Shown: positions 27,992-36,803, counted from the first letter of the stretch. The stretch is 64,000 bases of DNA from Nitrososphaerota archaeon (GCA_026708305.1 JAPOVD010000009.1:43992-107991); one strand, 5' to 3'. Notes: generated by a model from the sequence alone, not told the origin. A program made the numbers and translations.

Positions 27992-28009
27992 GTGTATTTT
28001 GTATCCTAG

Positions 28010-28306
28010 TTAAATTTTAATATTGTGCAAAGATTTTTTGTATATATCTAAAAAATTATTAACATCACGGCAATTTTCACATGCACATTGCAAAATAGTT
28101 TTTCTGTCACAATAATTAGCAAATTCACATAAATTACAATCTACGTTGTTATTACATATTATACAATTTATTGGCTTGTCTTCAAAACATTTTTTATGTT
28201 TTATGCCAACGTCCTTTGCCCAAAATCCTTCTTCTCCCCGTGGTAAAGACAATCCACAAGTAATGCATTTACCAGCAAATTTCATTTTTATTTTATACCA
28301 TTTCAT
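28010..28306 (-). CDS. Small cysteine-rich, zinc-binding-type protein
   Basis: About 98 residues with cysteine pairs. CITCGLSLPRGEEGFWAKDVGIKHKKC forms a likely four-ligand zinc site (CxxC...H..C). CIICNNNVDCNLCEFANYC and CACENC add up to eight further cysteines. It could bind nucleic acid or protein, but no function can be named. Several starts fit: an ATG at 28315, 28306 or 28285. The first two overlap the end of rfcL, the third follows its stop. It is probably cotranscribed with rfcL. Confidence 0.65.
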   Translation of the reverse strand: MKWYKIKMKFAGKCITCGLSLPRGEEGFWAKDVGIKHKKCFEDKPINCIICNNNVDCNLCEFANYCDRKTILQCACENCRDVNNFLDIYKKSLHNIKI

Positions 28307-29429
28307 GTAACTCATCTAATTCATCAACATCATGATGTTTTTTTGTATTATTAATGTAAAATAACATGTATGGAAGATAATAAAGTTTAAATTTATTACT
28401 AGAAGCATGAAATTTTTTTGCCAAAGCTAAAGATATTTTATTAATTTTACTACCATTAAATCTTATCTTATTAATCAACTGCCAACTTAAATTAAATTTA
28501 GAATATGTTATAGGATATTTGTAAATATACAAGCCAATAAGAATTTCATTTAAATATCTAAGCAGATGCCATGATTGAGTTTGTAAAATTTGTTTGTATA
28601 AAATATCGGCATCAGAAATAATCATAAACATTTTAGTTAGATCACTTACCTGTACATCACTATTAATTATACTAGAATAAAACACATTAATTTTTGTATA
28701 TGGATCAACTTTCAACGTATACAAAATATGTCTTGCATCTGTTATTGATGAAGATGCAAAAAAATTACTGATGCATTTTTCAATACTTAATTCAAATGAT
28801 TTTTCTTGTTGAGGTTTAAATCCTGTTACTGCTGTTTGTAATGAGTTGATCATAAATCTTGCATCACCATTTGATTTTATTACAATATCATTAAGTTTGT
28901 TAGTAGATAAAAGAGATTTTTCTCTATTTAATATACTTAATGCATATAATAAAAGTAATCTTGGTGCAATACGATGAAAATATATCGGGATTGTTAATTT
29001 TTTTATGTTTTTGATTTTATCAGTTTCATAATTAGCTGCTAATATAATTGGAACTACCGGAATTTTTAAAATTTTGATTAATGCTTCTGTACCACCATAA
29101 TCATACCGTCCATGTATACCATCTACTTCATCAACAAAAACTATTGTTTTTCCGAATAAACCTAAATTGTTTATAGTAGGATTTATGACATCTTCTATTT
29201 GTTGTTTATTTCTTATATCACTAGCATTGAGACAAATTATGTCATAATCTAATTTTTTTGCAATTATGTTTACAATAGTAGTTTTTCCTACTCCAGGAGG
29301 ACCGATCAGTATAATTGGTTTTGTTCCTTTTTCCCAATTTTTTATCCAAGTTACTACTAACGATCGAGCATACTCATTCCCAATCATATCTATAGTGTCC
29401 TTAGGTTTATATTTTTCAGACCAAATCAT
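28293..29429 (-). CDS. rfcL: Replication factor C large subunit
   Basis: The large clamp-loader subunit opens the PCNA ring with RfcS. It is an AAA+ protein with WSEKYKPK at the start, Walker A GPPGVGKT (43-50), Walker B VDEVDG (99-104) and a sensor-type SNGDARFMINSLQ. At 378 residues it is shorter than many archaeal homologues (about 450-480) and ends in HDVDELDELHEMV, with no PCNA-binding box visible at the C terminus. It overlaps the upstream uncharacterised gene by 4 bases. Confidence 0.92.
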   Translation of the reverse strand: MIWSEKYKPKDTIDMIGNEYARSLVVTWIKNWEKGTKPIILIGPPGVGKTTIVNIIAKKLDYDIICLNASDIRNKQQIEDVINPTINNLGLFGKTIVFVDEVDGIHGRYDYGGTEALIKILKIPVVPIILAANYETDKIKNIKKLTIPIYFHRIAPRLLLLYALSILNREKSLLSTNKLNDIVIKSNGDARFMINSLQTAVTGFKPQQEKSFELSIEKCISNFFASSSITDARHILYTLKVDPYTKINVFYSSIINSDVQVSDLTKMFMIISDADILYKQILQTQSWHLLRYLNEILIGLYIYKYPITYSKFNLSWQLINKIRFNGSKINKISLALAKKFHASSNKFKLYYLPYMLFYINNTKKHHDVDELDELHEMV

Positions 29430-30529
29430 TTTGGAATCACAAATTCATTAAGATTCTCTTTCTTTAATTGATTATACCAAAAATGATTATAATGCTCAAC
29501 TGTAAGAAATAAAAATTCTAAAAATTCAGAATATGGGAAATTTGTTGGTAATAATTCTATAGCAATTCGTGCTTCTTCCATGTAGATCTCACTTTTTTTT
29601 AATGTTAAATCAAAACATTTTTGGATATCATTAGTGAGCGAATAAAAATATAATGGCCATGATGGAGTTTTAAGTGATTTGTTATTTATTGCATCTTCAA
29701 TTTCGTTTCCACATCCTGTACATTCAGCAGCTTTTGCCATTCCTAAATAAAATATTTCTCCGAGAGGAAACCTACACAAAGCCATATTTTTTCCTGCAGT
29801 TCCAATAACTGCACGATATTTTTGATAACAGTTATTCATATTTTCTTCATTTATAGCAGCGTTTTTAGATTTTAATTCATGATCTACTTTTTGTCCTTTT
29901 ATAGCTTCTTTGAAACCATGATTGAACTCATCAAATACAATTTTACCACATTTTGATATCATATAATTAGCTAATCTTAGAATATAAGGATTTAAGAATT
30001 TGTAATCTTCTAAATAATCTAGGTCTTCGTCTTTATCAGTTATTCTATCCATTGGCTCACTAAGATCAATCGCTACCAAATGACCATATATTAGATTTTC
30101 ACGCAGTTCTAGGTTGTCATCTCCATAAAATTTAGAAGCTGAATCATAGAGTGCCATGAATATTGGCATGGTCATTTTTATAAAATTTGAGTTAAGTATA
30201 CGAGACGCCCTATCTCTTAGTATTTCAATATTTTCGAATTTTATTCTGATAGAATCTATTAAAGATTTTCCTAACATAAATTCTGTTCCATACGAATCAG
30301 AAAATTGTTTTTGTGTATCATATATGTTGACGTCCTGTTTAATCAAATTAAATAGATCATTAGTAAATTTGATTGTGAATTTTGGAAATTCTTTGGCGGA
30401 TTGATTTTGATATTTAATAAATTGTTCGTACCCTTTTGTTTTGAACAGTCTATTTTTGATTATTTTTTTTCCAGGTTTAGTATTTAATAGAGATTCTTTT
30501 CTGAATACCACATCATTTTTACTACTCAC
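29426..30529 (-). CDS. Uncharacterised protein next to rfcL
   Basis: A 367-residue soluble protein with a helical look and no membrane segment. One CxxC pair occurs in AECTGCGNEI near residue 275. Basic residues dominate the first 35 positions (KKIIKNRLFKTKG). I do not recognise a domain. It overlaps rfcL by 4 bases and is probably the first gene of the operon that includes rfcL. It diverges from the inositol-phosphatase-like gene across 27 bases, so the two promoters must overlap. Confidence 0.75.
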   Translation of the reverse strand: MSSKNDVVFRKESLLNTKPGKKIIKNRLFKTKGYEQFIKYQNQSAKEFPKFTIKFTNDLFNLIKQDVNIYDTQKQFSDSYGTEFMLGKSLIDSIRIKFENIEILRDRASRILNSNFIKMTMPIFMALYDSASKFYGDDNLELRENLIYGHLVAIDLSEPMDRITDKDEDLDYLEDYKFLNPYILRLANYMISKCGKIVFDEFNHGFKEAIKGQKVDHELKSKNAAINEENMNNCYQKYRAVIGTAGKNMALCRFPLGEIFYLGMAKAAECTGCGNEIEDAINNKSLKTPSWPLYFYSLTNDIQKCFDLTLKKSEIYMEEARIAIELLPTNFPYSEFLEFLFLTVEHYNHFWYNQLKKENLNEFVIPK

Positions 30530-30556
30530 ATTAATGAAGAATAAGAATTATTATTT

Positions 30557-31411
30557 ATGCTTTCAATAGTAATTAAAATTAAATTACTACAACAAATTAA
30601 ATACTATGTGAAAATTATTGAAATTCTTACTAATGCATCTTTATTAGTATATGAAGAAATTAACAAAATTCTTGGTACAAGAAAAGCTACAATTAAGTGT
30701 GGTGTTGGAGCTGGTGGAGATGTATCTAGGAAAATAGATATTGTTGCTGAAAAAACAATCATTGATTATTTTAAAAAAATAGATTTTGAATGTGCAATAT
30801 TTGGAGAAGAATGTGGAAAAATTGAATTATCAAAAAAATCCAATGGTATTTTAATAATGGATGCACTTGATGGTACTACAAATGCGATATGTGGTATTCC
30901 ATTCTTTTGTTGTTCACTGGCATATTCAACAAAAGAAGATTTCAGATCAATAAATGATTGCGTTATAATGGATCTAGTTTCAAAGGATATTTATCACGCG
31001 TCTAAAGGAAAAGGAGCATATTATAATAACAAAAAAATTAAAATCAATAAAAAAAAAACAGACGAAATAATTGTAAGTGTGAATATATCTGGTTCAACAG
31101 ATATACTAACAAAATTATTACCAATATTTGAAACACATAGTCATATGAGACATTTTGGAGCTAATGCTTTAGAAATGGCATTTTTTGCACGCGGATTAAT
31201 CGATATAGTTTTGGATTTAAGATCTAAAATTAGAATACAAGATATTGCTGCTGGTTATTTGTTAATAGACGAAGCAGGAGGATTAATTCTAAATAGATAT
31301 TTGAAATCATTAAATGGTAGTTTTTATGATAAAGATCTATCTTTTATTGCTGCCAATAAAGAAATAATAAAGTTCATATCAAAACGTGTAAACGCCCTCG
31401 GCGGGATTTGA
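30557..31411 (+). CDS. Inositol monophosphatase / archaeal fructose-1,6-bisphosphatase family
   Basis: The 284-residue protein has the metal-site motifs of the lithium-sensitive phosphatases: GEECG (83-87), MDALDGTTN (101-109), and a C-terminal RIQDIAAGYLLIDEAGG where the family has WDxAAG. The tryptophan of that last motif is replaced by Gln-Asp, but the aspartate stays. In archaea such enzymes can dephosphorylate inositol phosphate, fructose bisphosphate or NADP. Its last six codons and stop (31391-31411) lie in the antisense of tRNA-Asp, giving an unusual C terminus NALGGI. It is also unusual in that the first 10 residues are hydrophobic and may not be translated. Confidence 0.85.
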   Translation: MLSIVIKIKLLQQIKYYVKIIEILTNASLLVYEEINKILGTRKATIKCGVGAGGDVSRKIDIVAEKTIIDYFKKIDFECAIFGEECGKIELSKKSNGILIMDALDGTTNAICGIPFFCCSLAYSTKEDFRSINDCVIMDLVSKDIYHASKGKGAYYNNKKIKINKKKTDEIIVSVNISGSTDILTKLLPIFETHSHMRHFGANALEMAFFARGLIDIVLDLRSKIRIQDIAAGYLLIDEAGGLILNRYLKSLNGSFYDKDLSFIAANKEIIKFISKRVNALGGI

Positions 31412-31467
31412 ACACGCGTCTCAGCCGTGACAGGGCCGAATTCTAGACCAGGCTATACTACAAGGGC
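31393..31467 (-). tRNA. tRNA-Asp (GUC)
   Basis: A 75-base cloverleaf: acceptor GCCCUUG/CGAGGGC, anticodon stem CGGCC/GGCUG with loop CUGUCAC giving anticodon GUC, T loop UUCAAAU, discriminator G as expected for Asp. The 3' half overlaps the end of the convergent phosphatase gene by 19 bases. No intron, no encoded CCA. Confidence 0.95.
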
Positions 31468-31549
31468 GCGTTATAAATTAATGATAACATGATTTTAAAA
31501 CATTACTAATAGAAAAGACTAATTTAGACAATGAGTAAAAAAGTATTGT

Positions 31550-31623
31550 GGGTCTATAGCTCAGCCAGGTAGAGTACCGGACTTTTAATCCGGCTGTCGA
31601 GGGTCCGACTCCCTCTAGACCCG
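31550..31623 (+). tRNA. tRNA-Lys (UUU)
   Basis: A 74-base cloverleaf: acceptor GGGUCUA/UAGACCC, anticodon stem CCGGA/UCCGG with loop CUUUUAA giving anticodon UUU, T loop UCCGACU, discriminator G. The T loop differs from the usual UUCRANU pattern at position 55 (C for U). The 3' end overlaps the argH stop codon by 9 bases. It diverges from tRNA-Asp across about 80 bases. Confidence 0.93.
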
Positions 31624-33084
31624 ATTTATAGTTTTTTTGATCTCAGCAGAAAAATTAGTAATTGCATCTTTTATTTCGTTTCTACGTTTATTAATTTTTA
31701 ATTTATATGATTTAATTTTTTTTAATCTTTCATCTATCATTTTTTCTTGTTCATAGAATCCTGATGAGCCATAAGACATTCTATTGGATAATGATGATTC
31801 CAATGTCACAGAGTTGATAATTTTTATTAGTAGTTCAGGGGTACAATGATTATCATGTTCTACAGAATTTTTTATTTCGTTTACAGTAAGCTTTGAAAGC
31901 GGTTTATTAAGTTCATATGCAATTTGTACTAATTTTCCGACTATTTTATGTGCTGTTCGAAACGCAATTTTTTTCTTCACTAATGCTTCTGCAATGTCCA
32001 ATGATGTTAAATATCCTTCAGAAGAAATGCTTCTCATTCTAGATTTTTTAATGATTAAACTTTTTAGTATCATTTTAAAAATAAAAATGGTTTGTATAGA
32101 TATTTCAGACGAAGACCACAAAGGCTTTTTTATTTCTTGTAGATCACGATTATAACCAGAAGGAAGACTTTTTAAAATTGTTAAAACACAAATATTGTTT
32201 CCGATAACACAAGATGTTTTTCCTCTTGCTATCTCTAGCACATCACAGTTTTTTTTTTGAGGCATGATGCTGGATGTGGACGTAAACTCATCAGCTAACT
32301 CTATGAATGAGAACTCAGAAGTAGACCAAATTATGAAATCTTCTGCCATCCTGCTAATGTTTGTCATTAAAATAGATGTAAGTGATAAATATTCAACTAC
32401 AAAGTCTCTTGTACTAGTTGCATCTATAGAATTGCTAATTAATTTTTTAAACTTTAACTTTTTCATTATAAATTTTCTATCTATAGGCATACTAGTTCCA
32501 CCTATAGGTCCAGAGCCTAATGGACATTCATTTATTCTATCATATGATGCATATAATCTATCAAAATCTCTAAGTAATGAATCTGCATACGATAACAAAT
32601 AATGTGAAAAAAGTCCAATTTGTGCTTGTTGAAGATGGGTATATAATGGCATGATAGTTCTTTTATTTTTATTTGCAAGCAAAATTAAAACGTCAATCAA
32701 ATCAATTAAATAAAAACATAACATGTTGACATCTTCACGTAACTTTAATCTCAAATCAAGTGAAATTTGATCGTTTCTGGAACGTCCAGTATGCATTTTT
32801 CCACCACATTTAATTCCCAGTTTATTTATTATCATTGATTCAATCAATTCATGCACATCGTCATACTTCAAATTATTTTTAATTTTGAGTTTCTTTAGTT
32901 CTTCTAAAGCTATAAGTATTTTTATAGAATCGTTTTTTGGAATTATATTATTTTTATATAACATTAGGACATGTGCTTGGCTACCGATAATGTCGTATAA
33001 AATAATTGCAGCATCATCAGTAGTTGATGAAGTGTAGTCTAAAGAATACTTATTTAAATCAACATTAAATCTAGATCTATACAT
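31615..33084 (-). CDS. argH: Argininosuccinate lyase
   Basis: ArgH releases arginine and fumarate from argininosuccinate. The 489-residue protein has DVHELIESM, HTGRSRNDQISLDLRL (substrate site), THLQQAQ, CPLGSGPIGGTSMPIDR and the catalytic loop TSSIMPQKKNCDVLE. The canonical loop reads GSSxMPQKKNPD, so proline is replaced by cysteine here. Length is normal (about 460-490). The last codon and stop lie inside the acceptor stem of the antisense tRNA-Lys gene. Confidence 0.95.
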   Translation of the reverse strand: MYRSRFNVDLNKYSLDYTSSTTDDAAIILYDIIGSQAHVLMLYKNNIIPKNDSIKILIALEELKKLKIKNNLKYDDVHELIESMIINKLGIKCGGKMHTGRSRNDQISLDLRLKLREDVNMLCFYLIDLIDVLILLANKNKRTIMPLYTHLQQAQIGLFSHYLLSYADSLLRDFDRLYASYDRINECPLGSGPIGGTSMPIDRKFIMKKLKFKKLISNSIDATSTRDFVVEYLSLTSILMTNISRMAEDFIIWSTSEFSFIELADEFTSTSSIMPQKKNCDVLEIARGKTSCVIGNNICVLTILKSLPSGYNRDLQEIKKPLWSSSEISIQTIFIFKMILKSLIIKKSRMRSISSEGYLTSLDIAEALVKKKIAFRTAHKIVGKLVQIAYELNKPLSKLTVNEIKNSVEHDNHCTPELLIKIINSVTLESSLSNRMSYGSSGFYEQEKMIDERLKKIKSYKLKINKRRNEIKDAITNFSAEIKKTINRV

Positions 33085-33124
33085 AAACTTAATTTAAAAT
33101 GGTTATATATAGCATCAGCGTTTT

Positions 33125-33463
33125 GTGCATATGGATAAAGATCTAAATAAAATGCGAATAAAAATTTTTGATACGTTATCTAGAATAGTAGATCCAGAGA
33201 TAAACACATCAATTACAGAATTGGAATTAATCGATGAAGTTAATATAGATAAAGATAAAGTCAAGGTAGATTTGCATTTAACTAGTCCTTTTTGCCCAGC
33301 TGTATTTGGATTTAAAATATGTCAAGATATACATGATAATTTATTACAAATTGATGGTATAGATAAAGTAAAAGTGAATGTTTCGAACCATTTTATGGCA
33401 GAACAGATTAATAACCAAGTTAACAATAGTCCAAATCCAAGTATAAATAGTAAAACTATCTGA
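33125..33463 (+). CDS. MIP18 / DUF59-family iron-sulfur assembly protein
   Basis: A 112-residue protein of the family that includes SufT, PaaD and the eukaryotic Cia2/MIP18, which take part in iron-sulfur cluster targeting. The core IFDTLSRIVDPEINTSITELELI and the CPA motif in LTSPFCPAVFG, with its reactive cysteine, are intact. The last 20 residues are an Asn/Ser-rich tail. It diverges from argH and overlaps the convergent sdhB by 8 bases. The family identification is good; the target protein is unknown. Confidence 0.85.
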   Translation: MHMDKDLNKMRIKIFDTLSRIVDPEINTSITELELIDEVNIDKDKVKVDLHLTSPFCPAVFGFKICQDIHDNLLQIDGIDKVKVNVSNHFMAEQINNQVNNSPNPSINSKTI

Positions 33464-34226
33464 ATCCTAGTAAATAACCACGTAAAAATTGAATGGCCAT
33501 AGCAGGATCTACTCCTTTAGGACATACCTTACTACATGATCCTGCAAAATGACATCTCCATATTCCATGTTTATCATCAATTATTTTAAGACGTGTTTTT
33601 TTACCTTTATCCCTATTATCAGATACATATCTATACGCTTGAGTTAGAGCTTGGGGCCCAATAAATGATGAGTCAGTAGCCATAGTAGGACAAACAGAAT
33701 TACAGAGACCGCATTTTATACAATTTGCAAATTGAATGTATTGTTCTATAGAATCAGGATCTTGCAAAAATTCTTTTGATGTACTGAAATCAGGTATCTC
33801 AGAATCACTTCGAATTATGTACGGCTTTAATTTTTTATGGTTTCTAAACATTTTTGTAAGATCAACTGCTAAATCTCTAATAATAGGAAAATTATTCATA
33901 GGCTCTATTCTAATTACATCAGATTTTACTTCATTTATCTTAGTGAAACATGCAAGTCGAGGTTTACCATTAATCATCATTCCACATGAACCGCAAGATG
34001 CTTGTCTGCATGAATAACGTAAAGCTAATGATGGATCAATTTTATGTTTTATCATTAGAAGCGCGTCTAACACAGTACTCCAGTTTTCATATTCTACTTT
34101 GTAATCAATGAATTTCATACGTAAATCAGTGACTGGATTAAATCTTGCTATTTTAAATAAAACTGTAGGCAATGTCTTATTTCTAAAATTAGATTTATTG
34201 TCTTCGTTAGATTTTACAGCAGCCAT
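33456..34226 (-). CDS. sdhB: Succinate dehydrogenase iron-sulfur subunit
   Basis: The 256-residue protein carries the [2Fe-2S] site CRQASCGSCGMMINGKPRLAC and two further cysteine sets, CIKCGLCNSVCP and CHFAGSCSKVCPKG. These pass electrons from the flavin to the quinone. The first 25 residues are polar and variable. It is the last gene of the sdhACDB operon, directly after sdhD. The 3' end overlaps the convergent MIP18 gene by 8 bases. Confidence 0.96.
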   Translation of the reverse strand: MAAVKSNEDNKSNFRNKTLPTVLFKIARFNPVTDLRMKFIDYKVEYENWSTVLDALLMIKHKIDPSLALRYSCRQASCGSCGMMINGKPRLACFTKINEVKSDVIRIEPMNNFPIIRDLAVDLTKMFRNHKKLKPYIIRSDSEIPDFSTSKEFLQDPDSIEQYIQFANCIKCGLCNSVCPTMATDSSFIGPQALTQAYRYVSDNRDKGKKTRLKIIDDKHGIWRCHFAGSCSKVCPKGVDPAMAIQFLRGYLLGFR

Positions 34227-34227
34227 T

Positions 34228-34584
34228 TTATATCATACCCATACTAGTCATCAAGATTGTTCTAGATCCATAAGTAATAAGTACTATCATAGAAGCTAAA
34301 CATCCATATGTAACAATATTTTCATAAATTTTACCTTGATTTAGTTCTAATAAAATTATTCTTAATCCATTAAAACCGTGTATTGAGATCAATATTAAAA
34401 TTGATTCCAATAATATAGAATATGATAATATGGAGTAATTTATTAAAACATTATCAAATTGTAATGAATCATGAAAGTTTTGTGTTAATCTAAACATTAT
34501 ATGGATTGCTACTAGTGCTACTGATCCCAGAGCTGTTGAATAATGAATTTTCATTACGACGCTTTCTTTGAACATATTATTCAC
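34228..34584 (-). CDS. sdhD: Succinate dehydrogenase membrane anchor D
   Basis: A 118-residue protein with three predicted membrane helices. A histidine in SVALVAIHIMFRL of the first helix region is a candidate heme ligand, and ISIHGFNGLRIILLEL in the middle resembles other anchor subunits. Assignment rests on size, hydrophobicity and position between sdhC and sdhB; the sequence itself is weakly conserved. It overlaps sdhC by 8 bases. Confidence 0.85.
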   Translation of the reverse strand: MNNMFKESVVMKIHYSTALGSVALVAIHIMFRLTQNFHDSLQFDNVLINYSILSYSILLESILILISIHGFNGLRIILLELNQGKIYENIVTYGCLASMIVLITYGSRTILMTSMGMI

Positions 34585-35011
34585 TAAACATTATTTCGGC
34601 ACCATATAACATCGCTAATGCGGCTAATCCAATAGCTGCATATATACAAAGTTTGTTTTTCATATTTTGTGATTTTGGCAAATATGGATAGTCAGGTCTT
34701 CCAGGTTTTCCTACTCCAATTCCTCCATGTCCTAACATTATTCTGATGCCGTTGATTGCATGGAACGTAGACATTCCAATAACTATCATTAATATTATAT
34801 GGCCTTCAGTTGTTTGTGTAAGTTCTAACATTTTATTCCATGCAGCTTTTCCATCAAGTATTGAACTAGTTTCATAAATATGAATTATGAAATAAATAAG
34901 CAGCCCAATACCAGTGATTCTCATTAACCAGTATGCAATACGTTCTATTCCATAACCCCATGGGTTTAACCATGATTTTATTCCGGATCTGTTTTTTTGA
35001 AATTTATTCAT
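34577..35011 (-). CDS. sdhC: Succinate dehydrogenase membrane anchor C
   Basis: A 144-residue protein with three hydrophobic helices. It has RIAYWLMRITGIGLLIYFIIHIYETS near the N terminus, containing a typical SdhC helix with a histidine, and FHAINGIRIMLGHGGIG, the conserved HxxNGxR-like motif of cytochrome b anchors. It overlaps the sdhA stop by one base and sdhD by 8. The anchors fix the complex in the membrane and bind heme and quinone. Confidence 0.92.
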   Translation of the reverse strand: MNKFQKNRSGIKSWLNPWGYGIERIAYWLMRITGIGLLIYFIIHIYETSSILDGKAAWNKMLELTQTTEGHIILMIVIGMSTFHAINGIRIMLGHGGIGVGKPGRPDYPYLPKSQNMKNKLCIYAAIGLAALAMLYGAEIMFSE

Positions 35012-36726
35012 CAGTATTTTCTCTCCACAGGTTTGTATTTAGTTATAGTAACTGGATGTTTTTTCATGATGGGTTCATTTAGATTATGATAGATAAGCGT
35101 GTGATGTAAAAAGTTTTTGTCGTCTCTTTGTGGATAGTCTGTTCTAGCATGTGAACCTCTAGATTCTTTTCTATGTATAGCACCAAGTAAAATTACTTCA
35201 GCTACACGAAACATAGAATCTAATTCCATTACATTAATAAAATTAGTATTGTATTCTTTTGCATGATCATCTACATGCTTCCATGACGTGCTTCGTAATT
35301 GACGAATTTTTTTTAGTCCTTCTATCAATTCAAGCTCATTTCTATATACATATGCTTTATCATTTAATACATTAGTTAATTGTTCTCGTATTTCATATGG
35401 ATTTTCCTTTCCTTTTCCTCTAAATATATTATCAAAAATTCTTTTTTCTTCTGAATCTATAAGATGTGTTGGGAATTGACGTTCCAGATTTGTTTTTGCT
35501 ATGTAATCAACTGCAAGATTTGCAGTTATTTTTCCCCATACTATGCATTCAGATGTAGAATTGGCCCCCAACCTATTTGCACCATGAGTGCTATTACATG
35601 CAGCTTCTCCAGCTGCCCAAATACCATGTATTTCTGTAGCACCGTTGATATTAGTATGTATGCCACCCATCATGTAATGACATACTGGCCTAATGTATAA
35701 TGGTTCTTTGGAAGGATCTATGTTTGAGAATTTTAATGATATTTCTCTAATTGCGCCTAATTTTTCTTTAATTATTTCATCACCAATATGTCTCAGATCC
35801 AATTGCATGCATTTTATGCCCGTTTCATGAGTAAATCCTCGATCATTTTTAATCTCCGTCATAATAGCACGAGACACTATATCGCGTGGAGCTAATTCCA
35901 TTTTCTTCGATGCATATCTTTTCATAAATCTTTCTCCATTTTTATTTATTAAGTAACCTCCTTCTCCTCTGGCTCCTTCTGTTATTAAAATTCCAGATGG
36001 TAAAATTCCAGTAGGATGGAATTGTACAAATTCCATATCTTTTAATGCCATACCAGCTCTATATGCCATGTCCAATCCATCAGGAGTTGAAGATAAAGCA
36101 TATGTAGAATAACTATACATTCTACCTGCACCACCACTAGCTATTATCAAAGCTGTTCCTTTAATAGTATAAAATGTTCCAGTAGATATTTCAATAGCAG
36201 TTACACCTCTAAATTTTTCTTCATCATGTATTATTGAAGTTACATACCATTCATTAAAGAATTTTATATTATCAAACTTTAAGCATGTATCATATAAAGT
36301 TTGCATTTCAAAAAATCCAACTTTATCTGAGGCGTATGTAGCACGAGGGTAGCTATAACCACCAAAATTTCTTTGAGATATTTTACCATCCTTTCTTCTA
36401 GACCATGGCATTCCCCAATGTTCTAATTGGTAAATTTCTTTTGGAATTTCTAAACATAATTTTTCTGCCACATCCTGATCTGCCAAAAAGTCACTTCCTT
36501 TAATTGTATCATAAATATGAGATTCCATATTATCACCTTCATCTTCAAAAAGAACAGCTGCAGTGCCACCCTCAGCAGAGACTGAATGAGAACGCATAGC
36601 TTGCACTTTAGAAATTACTGCAATTCTCAATTTATTATTTTTTTTTGCGGATTCAATAGCAGCACGAAGTCCGGCTATTCCTGATCCAACTATTAATAGA
36701 TCATATTCAATGAATTCTGTCATCAA
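35011..36726 (-). CDS. sdhA: Succinate dehydrogenase flavoprotein subunit
   Basis: The 571-residue flavoprotein oxidises succinate to fumarate. The FAD-binding start is DLLIVGSGIAGLRAAIE, and the covalent-FAD region reads RSHSVSAEGGTAAVL. The substrate site has QFHPTG and the arginine-containing EGARGEGGYLIN; HYMMGGIHTN and GANRLGANS follow. It is first in the operon sdhACDB. The 60-75 bases before it, shared with the PadR-type gene, contain a TATA-like CATATTTAA (minus strand, about 36750-36760) and two inverted repeats. Confidence 0.97.
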   Translation of the reverse strand: MMTEFIEYDLLIVGSGIAGLRAAIESAKKNNKLRIAVISKVQAMRSHSVSAEGGTAAVLFEDEGDNMESHIYDTIKGSDFLADQDVAEKLCLEIPKEIYQLEHWGMPWSRRKDGKISQRNFGGYSYPRATYASDKVGFFEMQTLYDTCLKFDNIKFFNEWYVTSIIHDEEKFRGVTAIEISTGTFYTIKGTALIIASGGAGRMYSYSTYALSSTPDGLDMAYRAGMALKDMEFVQFHPTGILPSGILITEGARGEGGYLINKNGERFMKRYASKKMELAPRDIVSRAIMTEIKNDRGFTHETGIKCMQLDLRHIGDEIIKEKLGAIREISLKFSNIDPSKEPLYIRPVCHYMMGGIHTNINGATEIHGIWAAGEAACNSTHGANRLGANSTSECIVWGKITANLAVDYIAKTNLERQFPTHLIDSEEKRIFDNIFRGKGKENPYEIREQLTNVLNDKAYVYRNELELIEGLKKIRQLRSTSWKHVDDHAKEYNTNFINVMELDSMFRVAEVILLGAIHRKESRGSHARTDYPQRDDKNFLHHTLIYHNLNEPIMKKHPVTITKYKPVERKY

Positions 36727-36727
36727 A

Positions 36728-36745
36728 AATTAAGATTTCTTAATT
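36728..36745. promoter_or_regulatory. Inverted repeat just upstream of sdhA
   Basis: AATTAAGA and TCTTAATT are 8-base arms separated by two T residues, a perfect inverted repeat. It starts one base before the sdhA ATG (36726, minus strand) and lies between that start and the sdhA TATA-like element at about 36750-36760. A protein bound here would block the transcription start, so it is a candidate repressor site. The alternative is chance in A+T-rich DNA; its place at the start site argues against chance. Confidence 0.5.
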
Positions 36746-36783
36746 GGTTAAATATGTAACACACAATAGATTTATATTAATCT

Positions 36784-36803
36784 CTAGTGATATCACTAGT
36801 GAT
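36784..36803. promoter_or_regulatory. Overlapping palindromes upstream of the PadR gene
   Basis: CTAGTGATATCACTAG (36784-36799) is a perfect 16-base palindrome, and ATCACTAGTGAT (36792-36803) is a perfect 12-base palindrome overlapping it. Together they give three half-sites ATCACTAG/CTAGTGAT in a row. They lie between a TATA box TTTATATTA (36771-36779) and the ATG at 36802, exactly where an autorepressor would bind. A PadR-type winged-helix dimer is the natural candidate. Confidence 0.7.
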
